This document shows, one piece after another, positions 41,501 to 50,502 of a stretch of 64,000 nucleotides of DNA (its first letter is position 1; the number at the start of each line of letters is the position of its first letter). Made by a program: the position numbers and the translations under genes. The DNA is from Aquabacter sediminis (GTDB lineage: Bacteria > Pseudomonadota > Alphaproteobacteria > Rhizobiales > Xanthobacteraceae): contig NZ_JARBFX010000015.1 of NCBI RefSeq assembly GCF_028863665.1, positions 1-64,000 of the forward strand. Direction: 5' to 3'. The notes beneath the pieces were generated by a model. It had not been told where the DNA came from and made no database searches. It saw only the letters and a list, made by a program, of their open reading frames with translations.

Positions 41501-41594
41501 CATCCTGTTCGGAGAGCCGCTGACGGCGGAAGAGTGCCGCGCCTTGTTCGAGCCGGTTCGCAGCGAGCCTCGCCGCCGCCGCAGCGCCGGCTGA
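38550..41594 (+). CDS. Membrane sensor with PAS and degenerate GGDEF/EAL domains
   Basis: A long signalling protein (up to 1014 residues). It has a signal-like N-terminus, a periplasmic domain (about 70-220), seven or eight membrane helices (about 225-430), a PAS domain (about 445-565), a GGDEF domain and an EAL domain. The GGDEF motif reads SGDQF (about 651) and the EAL motif EAF (about 779). Remaining EAL ligands look intact, including DDFGTG (about 903) and VAEGLE. Cyclase activity is unlikely and phosphodiesterase activity is uncertain. The ATG at 38550 overlaps the previous stop. A TTG at 38691 with GGAGG 7 bases upstream would give a cleaner signal peptide. Confidence 0.88.
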   Translation: MRPCGSRRWTAVSAPSCCVSRAFALLRPQVGASDGPFPRFTGCGGLPLRSVLVLCVLLLAALLPMRPAGAVEAVAVRLDAKVTDLLPAVEHYNTDTDRLQISTVPGTDGIVRRIEVRASDGETKAHWVVFALSNNTDEQMDRLIVAPFYRMVGSGLFWPDLGNRRILNLTPSQGFKPERQSAPDADVFLVTLDPGSTVTFVAELTGEKLPQLYLWEPDAFKDKVNSFTLYHGIVIGIAGLLALFLTILFVVKGSVMFPAAAALAWAVLGYIGLDFSFWSKVFGLSPIAEQFWRAAGEAILTATLLVFLFAYLNLNRWHVRYVHVAAGWLVFLAALVVVALLDAPVAAGIARLSLFAVAVAGLAVVIWLSQHGYDRAVLIIPTWLLLLAWVVMAGLTVEAVVTNDLVAPALSGGLVLIVMLIGFTVMQHAFAGLGAVQGSTSDLERRALALAGSGHLVWDWDVDSDRIYTSPEVEDALGLKRRSLETEAAGWLEVLHPADRDRFRATLDGIIDQRRGRIDQDFRLRAIDGHYLTYNLRARPVVGADGEVVRCIGTLVDVTGERIAAERLLHDAVRDNLTGLPNRELFLDRLDQALTFTRIDDTLKPTVMVIDLDRFKQVNVSVGMAMADSILLTVARRMMRLLKPQDTLARISGDQFGLILMSERDPERITTFADTLRRSLRAPITFADREVFITASIGLVLSGSDQGKRADVLKDAELAMYFAKRIGGDRIEVFRPAMRQQKTDRVALEDDLRHALERDEILVRYQPIVRLDDRAIGGFEAFLRWRHPTLGELPAAEFLPLAEETGLILDLGLFALERAARQLGQWQRLVRVDPPLFMHVNVSSRQLLRHDLIQDLKAVLARNVVAAGSLKLEITEALVMENPEYAAVMLARMRELGAGLCLDDFGTGQSALAYLQRFPFDSIKIDQRFVRDSAKGPARAARPIIVGSIIDLAHHLGMDVVAEGLEREEEAGEMSHFGAEYAQGILFGEPLTAEECRALFEPVRSEPRRRRSAG

Positions 41595-41623
41595 AGCCCG
41601 CAAGAGACGTCGCAGGCGCACCT

Positions 41624-42241
41624 TCAGGCGTGCCCGGCCTCCGAGGAGAGCATGGCCAGGTCGATGCCGAGCTTGCGCAGCGCCAGGTCATACTTGGCCT
41701 CGATGCTGGCGCCGAAGACCAGATCTGGGTCCGCCGGGCAGTGCAGCCAGCCATTGGCCTGGATTTCGTTTTCCAGCTGCCCGGGTGCCCATCCCGCATA
41801 GCCGAGTGCCAGCACGGCATTGGACGGCCCACGCCCGCCGGCAATGGCTTTCAGGATGTCCAGAGTCGCTGTCAGGCAGATGCCGCCATCGATGGGCAGC
41901 GTGGAATTCTCGATGAAGAAATCGGAGCTGTGGAGCACGAAGCCCCGCCCGGTCTCCACCGGCCCGCCACGCAGCACCCGCACATCTCCCACCGCCTTGG
42001 GCAGGAGAATGCGATCGGCCGCCGGCACCACGTCGAGCTGCACCAGAAGATCGCGGAAATCGATATTGGGGGCGGGCTGGTTCACAACGATCCCCATGGC
42101 CCCCTCTTCGGAATGGGCGCACAGATAGATCAGGGTACGGGAAAAGCGCTCATCCTCCATGGAGGGCATGGCGATCAGCATCTTCCCGTCGAGATAGTCC
42201 CGCGGGTGGTCGGGCGAGAGCATCTTCAAATCGTCCGTCAT
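41624..42241 (-). CDS. YqgE/AlgH family protein
   Basis: This 205-residue cytoplasmic protein is of the UPF0301/AlgH family. Signatures are [38 protein letters not shown] and [17 protein letters not shown]. The start at 42241 (MTDDLKM) is family-typical, and an upstream ATG at 42322 adds an unrelated tail. AlgH influences alginate regulation in Pseudomonas, but its biochemical role is unknown. It converges on the GGDEF/EAL gene and is divergent from the DsbD-like gene. Confidence 0.93.
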   Translation of the reverse strand: MTDDLKMLSPDHPRDYLDGKMLIAMPSMEDERFSRTLIYLCAHSEEGAMGIVVNQPAPNIDFRDLLVQLDVVPAADRILLPKAVGDVRVLRGGPVETGRGFVLHSSDFFIENSTLPIDGGICLTATLDILKAIAGGRGPSNAVLALGYAGWAPGQLENEIQANGWLHCPADPDLVFGASIEAKYDLALRKLGIDLAMLSSEAGHA

Positions 42242-42386
42242 GGAGGAAAGCCTAGCGCGGAGGGGCTCGTTTGCAAACGCCGAACCGGCGGTCCGCGATC
42301 CCGCCATGCTGTTTCGCCGCACCCGTCACGGGAAAGTGCACGCCCGCCCTTTGCATGGGCGCCGCTGCCGCGTTAGGGGCTTGTGC

Positions 42387-43226
42387 ATGACCCCCATCGC
42401 CTCCCTTGCCGCCCGTTTCGGGATCGGCGTCGCCACATCCCTGGTCCTGAACGTTCCGGCCGCCCAGGCCGTCGAAACTCCGTTCGCACGCACCCAGGGC
42501 GCAGAGGTGCGCCTCCTGGCGGGCACGGTGAAGGACGGAGCGCTGGAAGCCGGAATCGAGATCCGCCTTGCCCCCGGCTGGAAGACCTATTGGCGCTATC
42601 CCGGCGACAGCGGCATCCCCCCAAGGTTTGACTGGTCGAACTCCCGCAATGTGGCCGGCGCCACCGTCGCCTTCCCAGCCCCTCGGCGCTTCTCGGACGG
42701 CGGCGGCGGCTCCTCTATCGGCTATAAGGGTTCGGTGACCTTGCCCGTCCGGGTGATGCTGGCGGACCCCGCCAAGCCCACTCGCATCGATCTTTCGCTT
42801 GATTTCGCGGTCTGCGATGCCTTGTGCGTGCCAGCCCATGTGCAGGTGTCCCTGGACGTGCCGGCCGGCGGCGACGACGAACCGTCCCTGAAGGCCGCAA
42901 CCGCGGCGCTCCCGGTGAAGACGCCGCTTGGCGCTCCGGGTCCATTCGGCATTGATGGGGTGTCGGTGGATACCAGCCAGACGCCGCCGGTGGTGGTGGT
43001 GAAGGCCCGCGGGGGTCCCAAGGCGGACCTGTTCGCGGAAGGCCCAAGCGAAGCCTGGGCCCTGCCCCTGCCGACCCGCGAGGAGACGGGCGACGGCGCC
43101 CTGACCTTCCGATTCGCGCTCGACGGCCTGCCCAAAGATGCGGCTTGGCCGAATGCGCTCCTGCGCCTGACCTTGTCCGAGCCGGGCAAGGCCATCGAGA
43201 CCGAGGCCCCGCTCAAGACGCCGTGA
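42387..43226 (+). CDS. Periplasmic DsbD N-terminal-domain protein without membrane part
   Basis: This 279-residue protein has a signal peptide (cleavage near AQA at 28). A beta-rich DsbD-alpha/ScsB-type domain covers about 30-180, with phrases EIRLAPGWKTYWRYPGDSGIPP and the Cys pair C143-x3-C147 (FAVCDALCVP). A second beta domain fills residues 185-279. The transmembrane and thioredoxin parts of DsbD are absent. It may receive electrons from a separate CcdA-type protein for periplasmic thiol or copper-chaperone reduction. It lies upstream of a peroxiredoxin gene (233-base gap). Confidence 0.87.
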   Translation: MTPIASLAARFGIGVATSLVLNVPAAQAVETPFARTQGAEVRLLAGTVKDGALEAGIEIRLAPGWKTYWRYPGDSGIPPRFDWSNSRNVAGATVAFPAPRRFSDGGGGSSIGYKGSVTLPVRVMLADPAKPTRIDLSLDFAVCDALCVPAHVQVSLDVPAGGDDEPSLKAATAALPVKTPLGAPGPFGIDGVSVDTSQTPPVVVVKARGGPKADLFAEGPSEAWALPLPTREETGDGALTFRFALDGLPKDAAWPNALLRLTLSEPGKAIETEAPLKTP

Positions 43227-43459
43227 GCGAAGGGGCCTCCCACGGCGGCGTTTGGAGCACTGTCGGGAACACGGAATGGCGCGCGGTCCAGGAGCTGGAG
43301 CGTGTCCGTGTGGCGATGAAGCGCAAGGCGGCGCATGGGCGCGATCTGCGCTTTCCTCCTCCGTAAATGTCCCTATCCTGCGCGCGGCTCGCGCGGCGGC
43401 TTTCGCCGCGCGGCACCCCATCCGGCGTGCACGGCCGGAGACCATCAGCGGAGCAAGAC

Positions 43460-43945
43460 ATGCCCATCCAAGTCGGCGACACCCTCCCGTCCGTGACCTT
43501 CCGCGTCGGCACCGAAGACGGGCCGGTGCCGAAGACCACCGAGGAAATCTTCAAGGGCAAGCGCGTGGTCCTGTTCGCGGTGCCCGGCGCCTTCACCCCC
43601 ACCTGCCACAAGAACCATCTGCCGGGCTATGTGGCGCGCGCGGACGAGATCAAGGGCAAGGGCATTGACACCATCGCGGTGGTGGCCGTGAACGACCCCT
43701 TCGTCATGAGCGCCTGGGAAAAGGCTTCCGGCGCCGACGGCAAGGTGCTGTTCCTGTCCGACGGCAATGCGGACTTCGCCAAGGCCGTGGACCTGACCTT
43801 CGACGGCGGCATGGCCGGCCTCGGCATCCGCGCCAAGCGCTTCTCCATGCTGGTGGAAGACGGCGTGGTGAAGTCCCTCAACGTGGAGGACGTGCCCTCC
43901 AAGGCGGACGTGTCCAGCGCCCAGACCATGCTCGGCCAGATCTGA
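43460..43945 (+). CDS. Prx5-type peroxiredoxin
   Basis: This 161-residue redoxin family peroxidase of the Prx5/AhpE-related group reduces H2O2 and organic peroxides. The peroxidatic Cys is Cys49 in PGAFTPTCHKNHLPGY. The N-terminus MPIQVGDTLPSVTFRV is family-typical, so 43460 is the start. A later conserved segment is GLGIRAKRFSMLVEDGVV. No resolving Cys is evident (only Cys49), so it is likely a 1-Cys type that uses glutathione or glutaredoxin. Confidence 0.93.
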   Translation: MPIQVGDTLPSVTFRVGTEDGPVPKTTEEIFKGKRVVLFAVPGAFTPTCHKNHLPGYVARADEIKGKGIDTIAVVAVNDPFVMSAWEKASGADGKVLFLSDGNADFAKAVDLTFDGGMAGLGIRAKRFSMLVEDGVVKSLNVEDVPSKADVSSAQTMLGQI

Positions 43946-43986
43946 GTCCCACGCCCAGTCCGCCGGTCCGCCGGCGGACGCCCCCG

Positions 43987-44193
43987 TCAAGCGATGATGT
44001 CGGGGAACAACTGGTCCTCCAGGTGGCTGATCTTGTCCTTGAGCTGGAGCTTGCGCTTCTTCAGCCGCTGGATCTGGAGCACGTCCGAGCCCGACACGGC
44101 GGTGAGGGCGTCGATGGCCACGTCCAGATCGCGATGCTCCTGCCGCAGGCGTTCCAGCAGAAGCTTCAGATCCCGTTCCTCGTCACTGGTCAT
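43987..44193 (-). CDS. DUF465 (YdcH) family small protein, copy 1
   Basis: This 68-residue all-helical protein reads LKLLLERLRQEHRDLDVAIDAL and LQIQRLKKRKLQLKDKISHLEDQL, the paired helices of the DUF465/YdcH family, probably an antiparallel coiled coil. No biochemical role is known. A related DUF465 gene lies about 220 bases away on the opposite strand. Confidence 0.9.
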   Translation of the reverse strand: MTSDEERDLKLLLERLRQEHRDLDVAIDALTAVSGSDVLQIQRLKKRKLQLKDKISHLEDQLFPDIIA

Positions 44194-44414
44194 GCAAGAA
44201 TCCGCCGCGCCCGGAAGAGGCTGTCCCTAAGCGAATATCGCACGGGGATACGCGCCCGCAAGTCACCCAAAGCCACTGCGCGGGGACACACGGCGCCGCA
44301 TGGGAGACTGGGATGCGGCCGTTCGTTTGCTGCGGTGCCGCATAAGTGGCCCATCGACTCTTCGCCGCCTCCATGACAGACTGATGTCCGTTGCAGACAG
44401 GGAGAGGCGAAAGC

Positions 44415-44594
44415 ATGTCCGTCCAGTCGCACATTGCAGAGCTTGAGCGTCGTCACGCAGCTCTCGACACGGAATTGTCCCGTGAACTCCAGCGCCCGGC
44501 CACCGACCCCACGCGGATTGCCGAACTGAAGCGCAAGAAGCTCGTCCTGAAGGACCAGATCACCCGCCTGAGAGGCAATAGCACCGTACATTGA
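44415..44594 (+). CDS. DUF465 (YdcH) family small protein, copy 2
   Basis: This 59-residue protein (MSVQSHIAELERRHAALDTEL then RIAELKRKKLVLKDQITRL) is a shorter YdcH/DUF465 relative with the same KRKKLxLKDxIxxL signature as its divergent neighbour. The start at 44415 fits the family, and an in-frame ATG at 44391 is less likely. The function is unknown. Confidence 0.9.
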   Translation: MSVQSHIAELERRHAALDTELSRELQRPATDPTRIAELKRKKLVLKDQITRLRGNSTVH

Positions 44595-44820
44595 GCGTCA
44601 CTGTGCCGTCGTGCCGGCCAGCGCTTCATCGTGTGAGGGAGGGGCAATCGCCTCTCTAGGACGATGGGATGCAGGTTCGGATGTCCGGCACTTCACAAAC
44701 GAGCACCGGTTGACGTTAGGGAAAGTTCTGCAACACCTTTCCCCCGTCCCTTGCCCGGCGCTTACGTGAAGTTTGCGCGTGAGTGTTCCATCTGCGCCCA
44801 AATGCCTTTAATCGGGCGCC

Positions 44821-46641
44821 ATGGCTCCTCCGCTCATCCAGCTCCAGGACATCCACCTGCGCTTCGGCGCGACCCCCTTGCTCGACGGCGCAGACCTCGC
44901 GGTATCGCCCGATGACCGCCTGTGCCTCGTGGGGCGCAACGGCTCGGGAAAGTCCACCTTGCTGAAGGTGGCCGCCGGCCTCATCGAGCCGGATTCGGGC
45001 ACGCGCTTCTTCCAGCCGGGCGCGACGGTCCGGTATCTGCCGCAAGAGCCGGACTTTTCCGGCGTTGCGTCCACGCTGGCCTATGTGGAGGCCGGCCTCG
45101 GGCCGGGCGACGATCCCTATCGCGCCCGGTACCTGCTTGAACAATTGGGTCTCACCGGCGAGGAGGAGCCCAACCGCCTGTCCGGCGGGGAGGCGCGCCG
45201 TGCCGCTTTGGCCCGTGTGCTGGCGCCCGAGCCCGACGTTCTGCTCCTCGACGAGCCCACCAATCATCTCGATCTGCCGGCCATCGAATGGCTGGAAAGC
45301 GAATTGAAGTCGCTGCGCTCGGCCCTCGTGGTCATCAGCCATGACCGCCGGTTCCTGGAGACCTTGTCGCGCGCCACCGTCTGGCTCGACCGCGGCACCA
45401 CGCGGCGCCTCGACCAGGGTTTCGGCAAGTTCGAGGCTTGGCGCGACGATGTGCTGGAACAGGAAGAGACTGAGCGCCACAAGCTGGACCGCAAGATCGT
45501 CGCGGAGCTGGACTGGCTGCGCTATGGCGTCACAGCCCGCCGGAAGCGGAACGTGCGTCGCCTCGGCCAGCTTCACGCCATGCGCAAGGACCGGCGCGAG
45601 GAGCGCCGTTCGCAAGGCAATGTGAAGATCACGGTCAGCGAGGCGGACACTTCCGGCAAGCTGGTGATCGAGGCCAAGGGCATCTCCAAGACGTTCGCCG
45701 AAGTGCCGGTGGTGAAGGACTTCTCCACCCGCATCCTGCGCGGCGACCGGATCGGCATCGTCGGCCCCAACGGCGCCGGAAAGACCACGCTGCTGAAGAT
45801 GCTGATCGGGGACCTTAAGCCAGACACCGGAACGGTGAAGATCGGCGCGAACCTGGAGATCGCCTCGCTCGACCAGCGCCGCACGGCCCTTGATCCGGAC
45901 ACCACCTTGCGCGACGCGCTGACCGGCGGCGGGTCCGACCAGGTGATGGTGGGCGGCGTGCCCAAGCACGTCATGGGCTATCTCAAGGACTTCCTGTTCA
46001 CGCCGGAGCAGGCCAACTCGCCTTTGCGTGTGCTGTCGGGCGGCGAGCGCGCCCGCCTCATGCTCGCGCGTGCCCTGGCGCTGCCCTCCAACATGCTGGT
46101 GCTGGACGAGCCCACCAACGACCTCGACCTGGAAACCCTCGACCTGCTGCAGGAGATGGTGGCCGACTATCCCGGCACCGTGCTGCTGGTGAGCCACGAC
46201 CGTGACTTCCTGGATCGAACCGTCTCCTCGGTCATCGTCGCCGAGGGCGAGGGCGTTTTCCGGGAATATGCCGGTGGCTATTCGGACATGGTGGCCCAGC
46301 GTGGCCGTGGCGTGGAGACCAAGGGCAAAGGCGAGGGCCGCGGCGCCGCCAAGGGAGAGTCCCGTGTCGACAAGGCACCGGCCAAGCCGGAGGCGGAGAA
46401 GAAGCGGCGCCTGAGCTTCCACGAACAGCACGCGCTGAAAACCTTGCCGCAGACCATGGAGAAGCTGCAGGCCGAGATCGCCCGCCTCGGGGCACTGCTC
46501 GCCGACCCGCAGCTCTATGCCAAGGATCCGGCCAAGTTCGAGCGCTCGTCGAACGCACTCGCCAAGGCGCAAGGCGAGTTGGAGGCGGCCGAGGAGGAAT
46601 GGCTGCGTCTGGAAATCCTGCGCGAGGAAGCCGGAGGCTGA
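44821..46641 (+). CDS. uup: ABC-F family ATPase (Uup-like)
   Basis: This 606-residue soluble protein has two ABC ATPase domains and no membrane helices. The Walker A motifs are GRNGSGKST (38-46) and GPNGAGKTT (about 315-323). The signatures are RLSGGEARRAALAR and VLSGGERARLMLAR, and the Walker B/H-loop pairs are LLLDEPTNHLDL and LVLDEPTNDLDLE. A Lys/Glu-rich linker and C-terminal coiled coil (about 525-600) mark the Uup type. ABC-F proteins act on ribosomes or, for Uup, on branched DNA intermediates. The start at 44821 is the natural first Met. Confidence 0.93.
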   Translation: MAPPLIQLQDIHLRFGATPLLDGADLAVSPDDRLCLVGRNGSGKSTLLKVAAGLIEPDSGTRFFQPGATVRYLPQEPDFSGVASTLAYVEAGLGPGDDPYRARYLLEQLGLTGEEEPNRLSGGEARRAALARVLAPEPDVLLLDEPTNHLDLPAIEWLESELKSLRSALVVISHDRRFLETLSRATVWLDRGTTRRLDQGFGKFEAWRDDVLEQEETERHKLDRKIVAELDWLRYGVTARRKRNVRRLGQLHAMRKDRREERRSQGNVKITVSEADTSGKLVIEAKGISKTFAEVPVVKDFSTRILRGDRIGIVGPNGAGKTTLLKMLIGDLKPDTGTVKIGANLEIASLDQRRTALDPDTTLRDALTGGGSDQVMVGGVPKHVMGYLKDFLFTPEQANSPLRVLSGGERARLMLARALALPSNMLVLDEPTNDLDLETLDLLQEMVADYPGTVLLVSHDRDFLDRTVSSVIVAEGEGVFREYAGGYSDMVAQRGRGVETKGKGEGRGAAKGESRVDKAPAKPEAEKKRRLSFHEQHALKTLPQTMEKLQAEIARLGALLADPQLYAKDPAKFERSSNALAKAQGELEAAEEEWLRLEILREEAGG

Positions 46642-46657
46642 CGCGCGCCGCCACGCC

Positions 46658-49135
46658 TCAGATGGCGGGGCCGGCTTCGAAATCGCGATGCTGCGCGGAG
46701 TAGTCCGCCAGCCAGCGGAGGAGATCCGGCATGGCCATGGCCCGGGCATAGAGATAGCCCTGCGCCACATCGCAGCCGATGGTGCGCAGGAGCGCTTCCT
46801 GCGCCTCTGTCTCCACCCCTTCGGCCGTGACCTCCAGGGACAGTTCCCGGCCGAGCCGGACGATGGCTTCCGCGATTCGCGCTTCGCTGGTGTTGGGCCG
46901 CAACCCCTCCAGGAAGGAGCGGTCGATCTTGACGCCGGTCACGGGCAGCCGGCGCAAATAGGCCAGACTCGAATGGCCCGTGCCGAAATCGTCCACCGAG
47001 ACCGCGACCCCAAGGGCACGGATGCGCCGCAATGCATCGATGGCGCGGGACGTATCCGCCATGATGGTGGATTCCGTCAGTTCCACCTCCAGGTCGCCAG
47101 CGCCCGCACCGCTCGCCGCCAGGATGTCGCGGATGCGCTCCGGCAAAGCCCCGTCTGAGAATTGATGGGCCGAGACATTCACCGACAGCCGGCCGCTGAT
47201 GAGCCCGCGTGCCCGCAGGTCCACGATATCGCGGCATACCCGCGTGAGGGCGAAATCCCCGAGCGCATGAATGAGATGAGAGGTCTCCGCCACCGGAATG
47301 AAGAAGTCCGGCATGGCCAGATGGCCGTCCGGCATGCGCCAGCGCATCAGCCCCTCGAACCCACGCACGCGGCGGGTTCTTAGATCGATCTTAGGCTGAT
47401 AGTGGATTTCAAGCTCGTCCTGCGCCACCGCCCGGTGCAAGGCCGTCTCGATCTCCATGAGGTGGCCGGCGCGGCGCGACAGGGAAGGAATGAAGAAGCG
47501 GAAGGTGCCGCCCCCTGCCGACTTGGCGAGCGACAGCGCCAGGTCCGAGCGCAGCGAGATGGTGGCGGCATCGCCCCCGTCCGCGGGGAAGCAGGCGATA
47601 CCCAGGCTCGCGCCGAGCCGCAGGTCCCGGCCCTCGATGGCAAAGGGCCGCGCCACTTCCAGGACGATGCGCGCGCCCAGCTTGGACAATTCGTCGTGGT
47701 CGGAAAGCCCCGGCACGATCATGGAAAACTCGTCGCCTCCAGTGCGTGCGAGTGTCCCGTTTCCCGCCGTAAGAGCGGACAGGCGGTAGCTCACTTCCTG
47801 CAGCACCAGGTCGCCCGCCTTGTGCCCGAAAGCGGCATTGATGGGGGCGAACCGGTCGAGGTCGACAGTGATGACGGACAGTGCCAGTCCGTCGCGCTTG
47901 GCATCCTCGATGGCCGCTTCCAGGCGCAGGCCGAAATGGCGCCGGCTCGGCAGGCCGGTGACGGGATCGAACGCCCCTTCGTCCCGCGTGCTGCGCTCCA
48001 CCTGGCCGGAGAGATCCTCGATCATGGACCAGATGTAAGGCCGCCCCTGCTCGGGGGTCACAAGCACGCCATGCAGCCGCACGGGAATGCGCCGGCCGCT
48101 GGCATGGATGAACTCTTTCACATAGGGCCCGTAGCGCTGGTCCGTGTCGATGGATTCCAGCTGGTTGGCCTCGCTCGCCGCATAGGTGGTGGGGGTCAGG
48201 TCCCAGTAGCTGAGCTTAAGCAGGTCGTCTCGCGAATAGCCGGTCATGGCCTGGAAGGTGCGGTTCACATCCAGGAACGTACCATCGAGGGCGTTTCGCG
48301 CCATGCCGATGGGCGCATGGTCGAACAGGGACTGGAGCATGCCCTCGTTGCGCACCACGGACAGCTGGTGGATCGGCCAAGCCGAGATGTCTGTCCGCAA
48401 GCCCATGGCCCGGATCGGCCGCCCCTGTGCGCGCAGGGTCACGCGGCCGCGGGCCACCACCCAGGTCCAGCCGCCCCCGGGCAGGGCACGGCGGAACTCC
48501 ACGCGGCAGCGCCCGTCGCGAACGAACTGCGCCATCATGTCGGGCATCACCCGGCCAGCATCATCGGGATGAATGAGGGCGCGCCAGGATTCGAGGGAAT
48601 AGAGCGGGCAACTGGTGGTGCCGCCGGTCACCGGAGCGGCGCCGGTGAGATCCAGTTCCCAGGGATGGTCGCGCGTGGCGTCGAGCACCTTGCGCAAGCG
48701 TTCCGCCTGCGCGTGGCGGCGGCGCTGCCAGGCCGTGACGCAGGTGACATCCTCGGCGATCCCCCGCCAGAGCACCCCCCGCCCTTCCGCCCGCGCGGGC
48801 CGCGCTCGAATGAGCAGGCTGCGCGTCCCCCGTTCGGGATGGCGGATCACATAGACACCTTGCCATACGGACAGGCCGGCGGCATGGCGCCGCTCATCGG
48901 CGAGCATATCCTTGAGGCTTTGGCGCGAAAAACGGGAGAACAGTGCATCGGGGGCGCGATAAACCTCCTCCGGCCGGACGCCGAAAAGCTCCTCCACCGC
49001 CGCGCTCACGCGGGAAAATCGGACGCCTTCGTCGCTCACCGTGCATGCAAAGGGGACCACCCCAAGGCCGAGGTGCTCCGGACCGCCCAGATCCTCGTCC
49101 ACCCCCGCGTTCGGACCGGCCCTGTCCTCGTCCAT
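46658..49135 (-). CDS. PAS-GGDEF-EAL cyclic-di-GMP signalling protein
   Basis: A cytoplasmic protein of 825 residues from the preferred start at 49135, which follows a GGGGA Shine-Dalgarno. The in-frame 49246 start adds 37 residues. Three PAS-like segments precede the catalytic part (PAS at about 240-350: FDHAPIGMARNALDGTFLDVNRTF). The GGDEF motif is canonical (TGGDEF, about 467). The EAL motif reads EGL (about 591), but DDFGTGHSSL, LELTEST-like and TAEGVE motifs are kept. No membrane helix is visible. It may be a cyclase with or without phosphodiesterase activity. Confidence 0.9.
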   Translation of the reverse strand: MDEDRAGPNAGVDEDLGGPEHLGLGVVPFACTVSDEGVRFSRVSAAVEELFGVRPEEVYRAPDALFSRFSRQSLKDMLADERRHAAGLSVWQGVYVIRHPERGTRSLLIRARPARAEGRGVLWRGIAEDVTCVTAWQRRRHAQAERLRKVLDATRDHPWELDLTGAAPVTGGTTSCPLYSLESWRALIHPDDAGRVMPDMMAQFVRDGRCRVEFRRALPGGGWTWVVARGRVTLRAQGRPIRAMGLRTDISAWPIHQLSVVRNEGMLQSLFDHAPIGMARNALDGTFLDVNRTFQAMTGYSRDDLLKLSYWDLTPTTYAASEANQLESIDTDQRYGPYVKEFIHASGRRIPVRLHGVLVTPEQGRPYIWSMIEDLSGQVERSTRDEGAFDPVTGLPSRRHFGLRLEAAIEDAKRDGLALSVITVDLDRFAPINAAFGHKAGDLVLQEVSYRLSALTAGNGTLARTGGDEFSMIVPGLSDHDELSKLGARIVLEVARPFAIEGRDLRLGASLGIACFPADGGDAATISLRSDLALSLAKSAGGGTFRFFIPSLSRRAGHLMEIETALHRAVAQDELEIHYQPKIDLRTRRVRGFEGLMRWRMPDGHLAMPDFFIPVAETSHLIHALGDFALTRVCRDIVDLRARGLISGRLSVNVSAHQFSDGALPERIRDILAASGAGAGDLEVELTESTIMADTSRAIDALRRIRALGVAVSVDDFGTGHSSLAYLRRLPVTGVKIDRSFLEGLRPNTSEARIAEAIVRLGRELSLEVTAEGVETEAQEALLRTIGCDVAQGYLYARAMAMPDLLRWLADYSAQHRDFEAGPAI

Positions 49136-49491
49136 CCGTCCCCGGCCTTCCTGCAGACTGGCGATCGGACCTGGGGAGCCGCGCTCCAACCGACCCTTAA
49201 CATCGCACCTTATTTTTACGATGGGCGGACGGGGCGCCGAGGTCAAGCGCCGAACGCATCGGGTTGTATCATTCTTCCATGCACGCCAGCAGCTTAGCTT
49301 ACATTATCTTCCATTTTCACGGCTTTCCGAGACCCTGAAATCCACGGTTTGCGCGGCGGGCACAGGTTTTGCCGAAGGGCGCGGGAATGGCGAGCCGGCA
49401 CGACATTCCGCATCGGCGTGACGCTTTCGGCTTGGTCGCCGTCCCATTCGGGTATAGTTGCTCCGGGCAAAGTCAGACGCAGGATGGCGAG

Positions 49492-50502
49492 ATGTCAGTG
49501 GCGACGGCGGTTCCGCAGGAAACCCGCACCGAAATGACCAACCGCTGGAGCCGGGAAGAGGCACAACGTCTCTATGACCTGCCGCTCAACGACCTGCTGT
49601 TCGAAGCCCAGAGCGTGCATCGCCGGCATTTCGATCCCAACAAGGTGCAGATGAGCCGCCTGCTGTCCATCAAGACCGGCGGCTGCCCCGAGGATTGCGG
49701 CTATTGCAGCCAGTCCGCCCATGCACCCACGGGCCTCAAGGCCTCCAAGCTCATGGAAGTGGAGCGCGTCATCGCCGAGGCCCGCAAGGCCAAGGAAGGC
49801 GGCGCCACCCGCTATTGCATGGGCGCCGCCTGGCGCTCGCCCAAGGAGCGGGACATGGACATGGTGGTGGCCATGGTGGAGGGCGTCAAAGCCCTCGGCA
49901 TGGAAACCTGCATGACGCTGGGCATGCTGACCCCCGACCAGGCGGGGCGCCTTTCCGTGGCTGGGCTTGATTACTACAACCACAACCTCGACACGTCCGA
50001 GCGCTATTACAGCGAGATCATTACCACCCGCACCTTCGCCGACCGCCTGGAGACCCTCTCCAATGTGCGTGACGCCGGCATCAAGGTGTGCGCGGGCGGA
50101 ATCCTGGGCATGGGCGAGACCGCGGATGACCGGATCGACATGCTGCTGACGCTCGCCAACATGGACGTGCCGCCGGAGAGCGTGCCCATCAACATGCTCA
50201 TTCCCATTCCCGGCTCGCGCCTCGCCAATGCCAAGCCGGTGGACCCTTTCGAGTTCGTGCGCACCATCGCGCTCGCCCGCATCCTCATGCCCACCTCCCA
50301 TGTGCGCCTGTCCGCCGGCCGCACCGAGATGAGTGACGAATTGCAGGCCATGTGCTTCTTTGCCGGCGCCAATTCCATCTTCGTGGGCGACTGCCTGCTG
50401 ACCGCCGACAATCCCGGCGAGGACCACGACACCGCTTTGTTCCGCCGCCTGGGAATCACCGGCGAGGACCTCCCGCAGCCGGAGGCGGAAACCCGCCAAT
50501 GA
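49492..50502 (+). CDS. bioB: Biotin synthase
   Basis: This 336-residue radical SAM enzyme inserts sulphur into dethiobiotin. The 4Fe-4S ligands are C65-x3-C69-x2-C72 ([13 protein letters not shown]). The 2Fe-2S cluster ligands are the Cys in [17 protein letters not shown] and IKVCAGG, with the Arg in LSAGRTEM. The length is normal (about 330-345). It opens the operon bioB-bioF-bioD-bioA-bioZ. The ATG at 49492 keeps the usual N-terminus, and its stop overlaps bioF by four bases (ATGA). Confidence 0.97.
   Translation: MSVATAVPQETRTEMTNRWSREEAQRLYDLPLNDLLFEAQSVHRRHFDPNKVQMSRLLSIKTGGCPEDCGYCSQSAHAPTGLKASKLMEVERVIAEARKAKEGGATRYCMGAAWRSPKERDMDMVVAMVEGVKALGMETCMTLGMLTPDQAGRLSVAGLDYYNHNLDTSERYYSEIITTRTFADRLETLSNVRDAGIKVCAGGILGMGETADDRIDMLLTLANMDVPPESVPINMLIPIPGSRLANAKPVDPFEFVRTIALARILMPTSHVRLSAGRTEMSDELQAMCFFAGANSIFVGDCLLTADNPGEDHDTALFRRLGITGEDLPQPEAETRQ

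Noticed and set aside
49136-49491. BioR binding box upstream of bioB
   Set aside because: I looked for TTATCTATAA-type sites; the nearest AT-rich patches (TTATTTTTACG, ACATTATCTTCC) do not match the palindrome.
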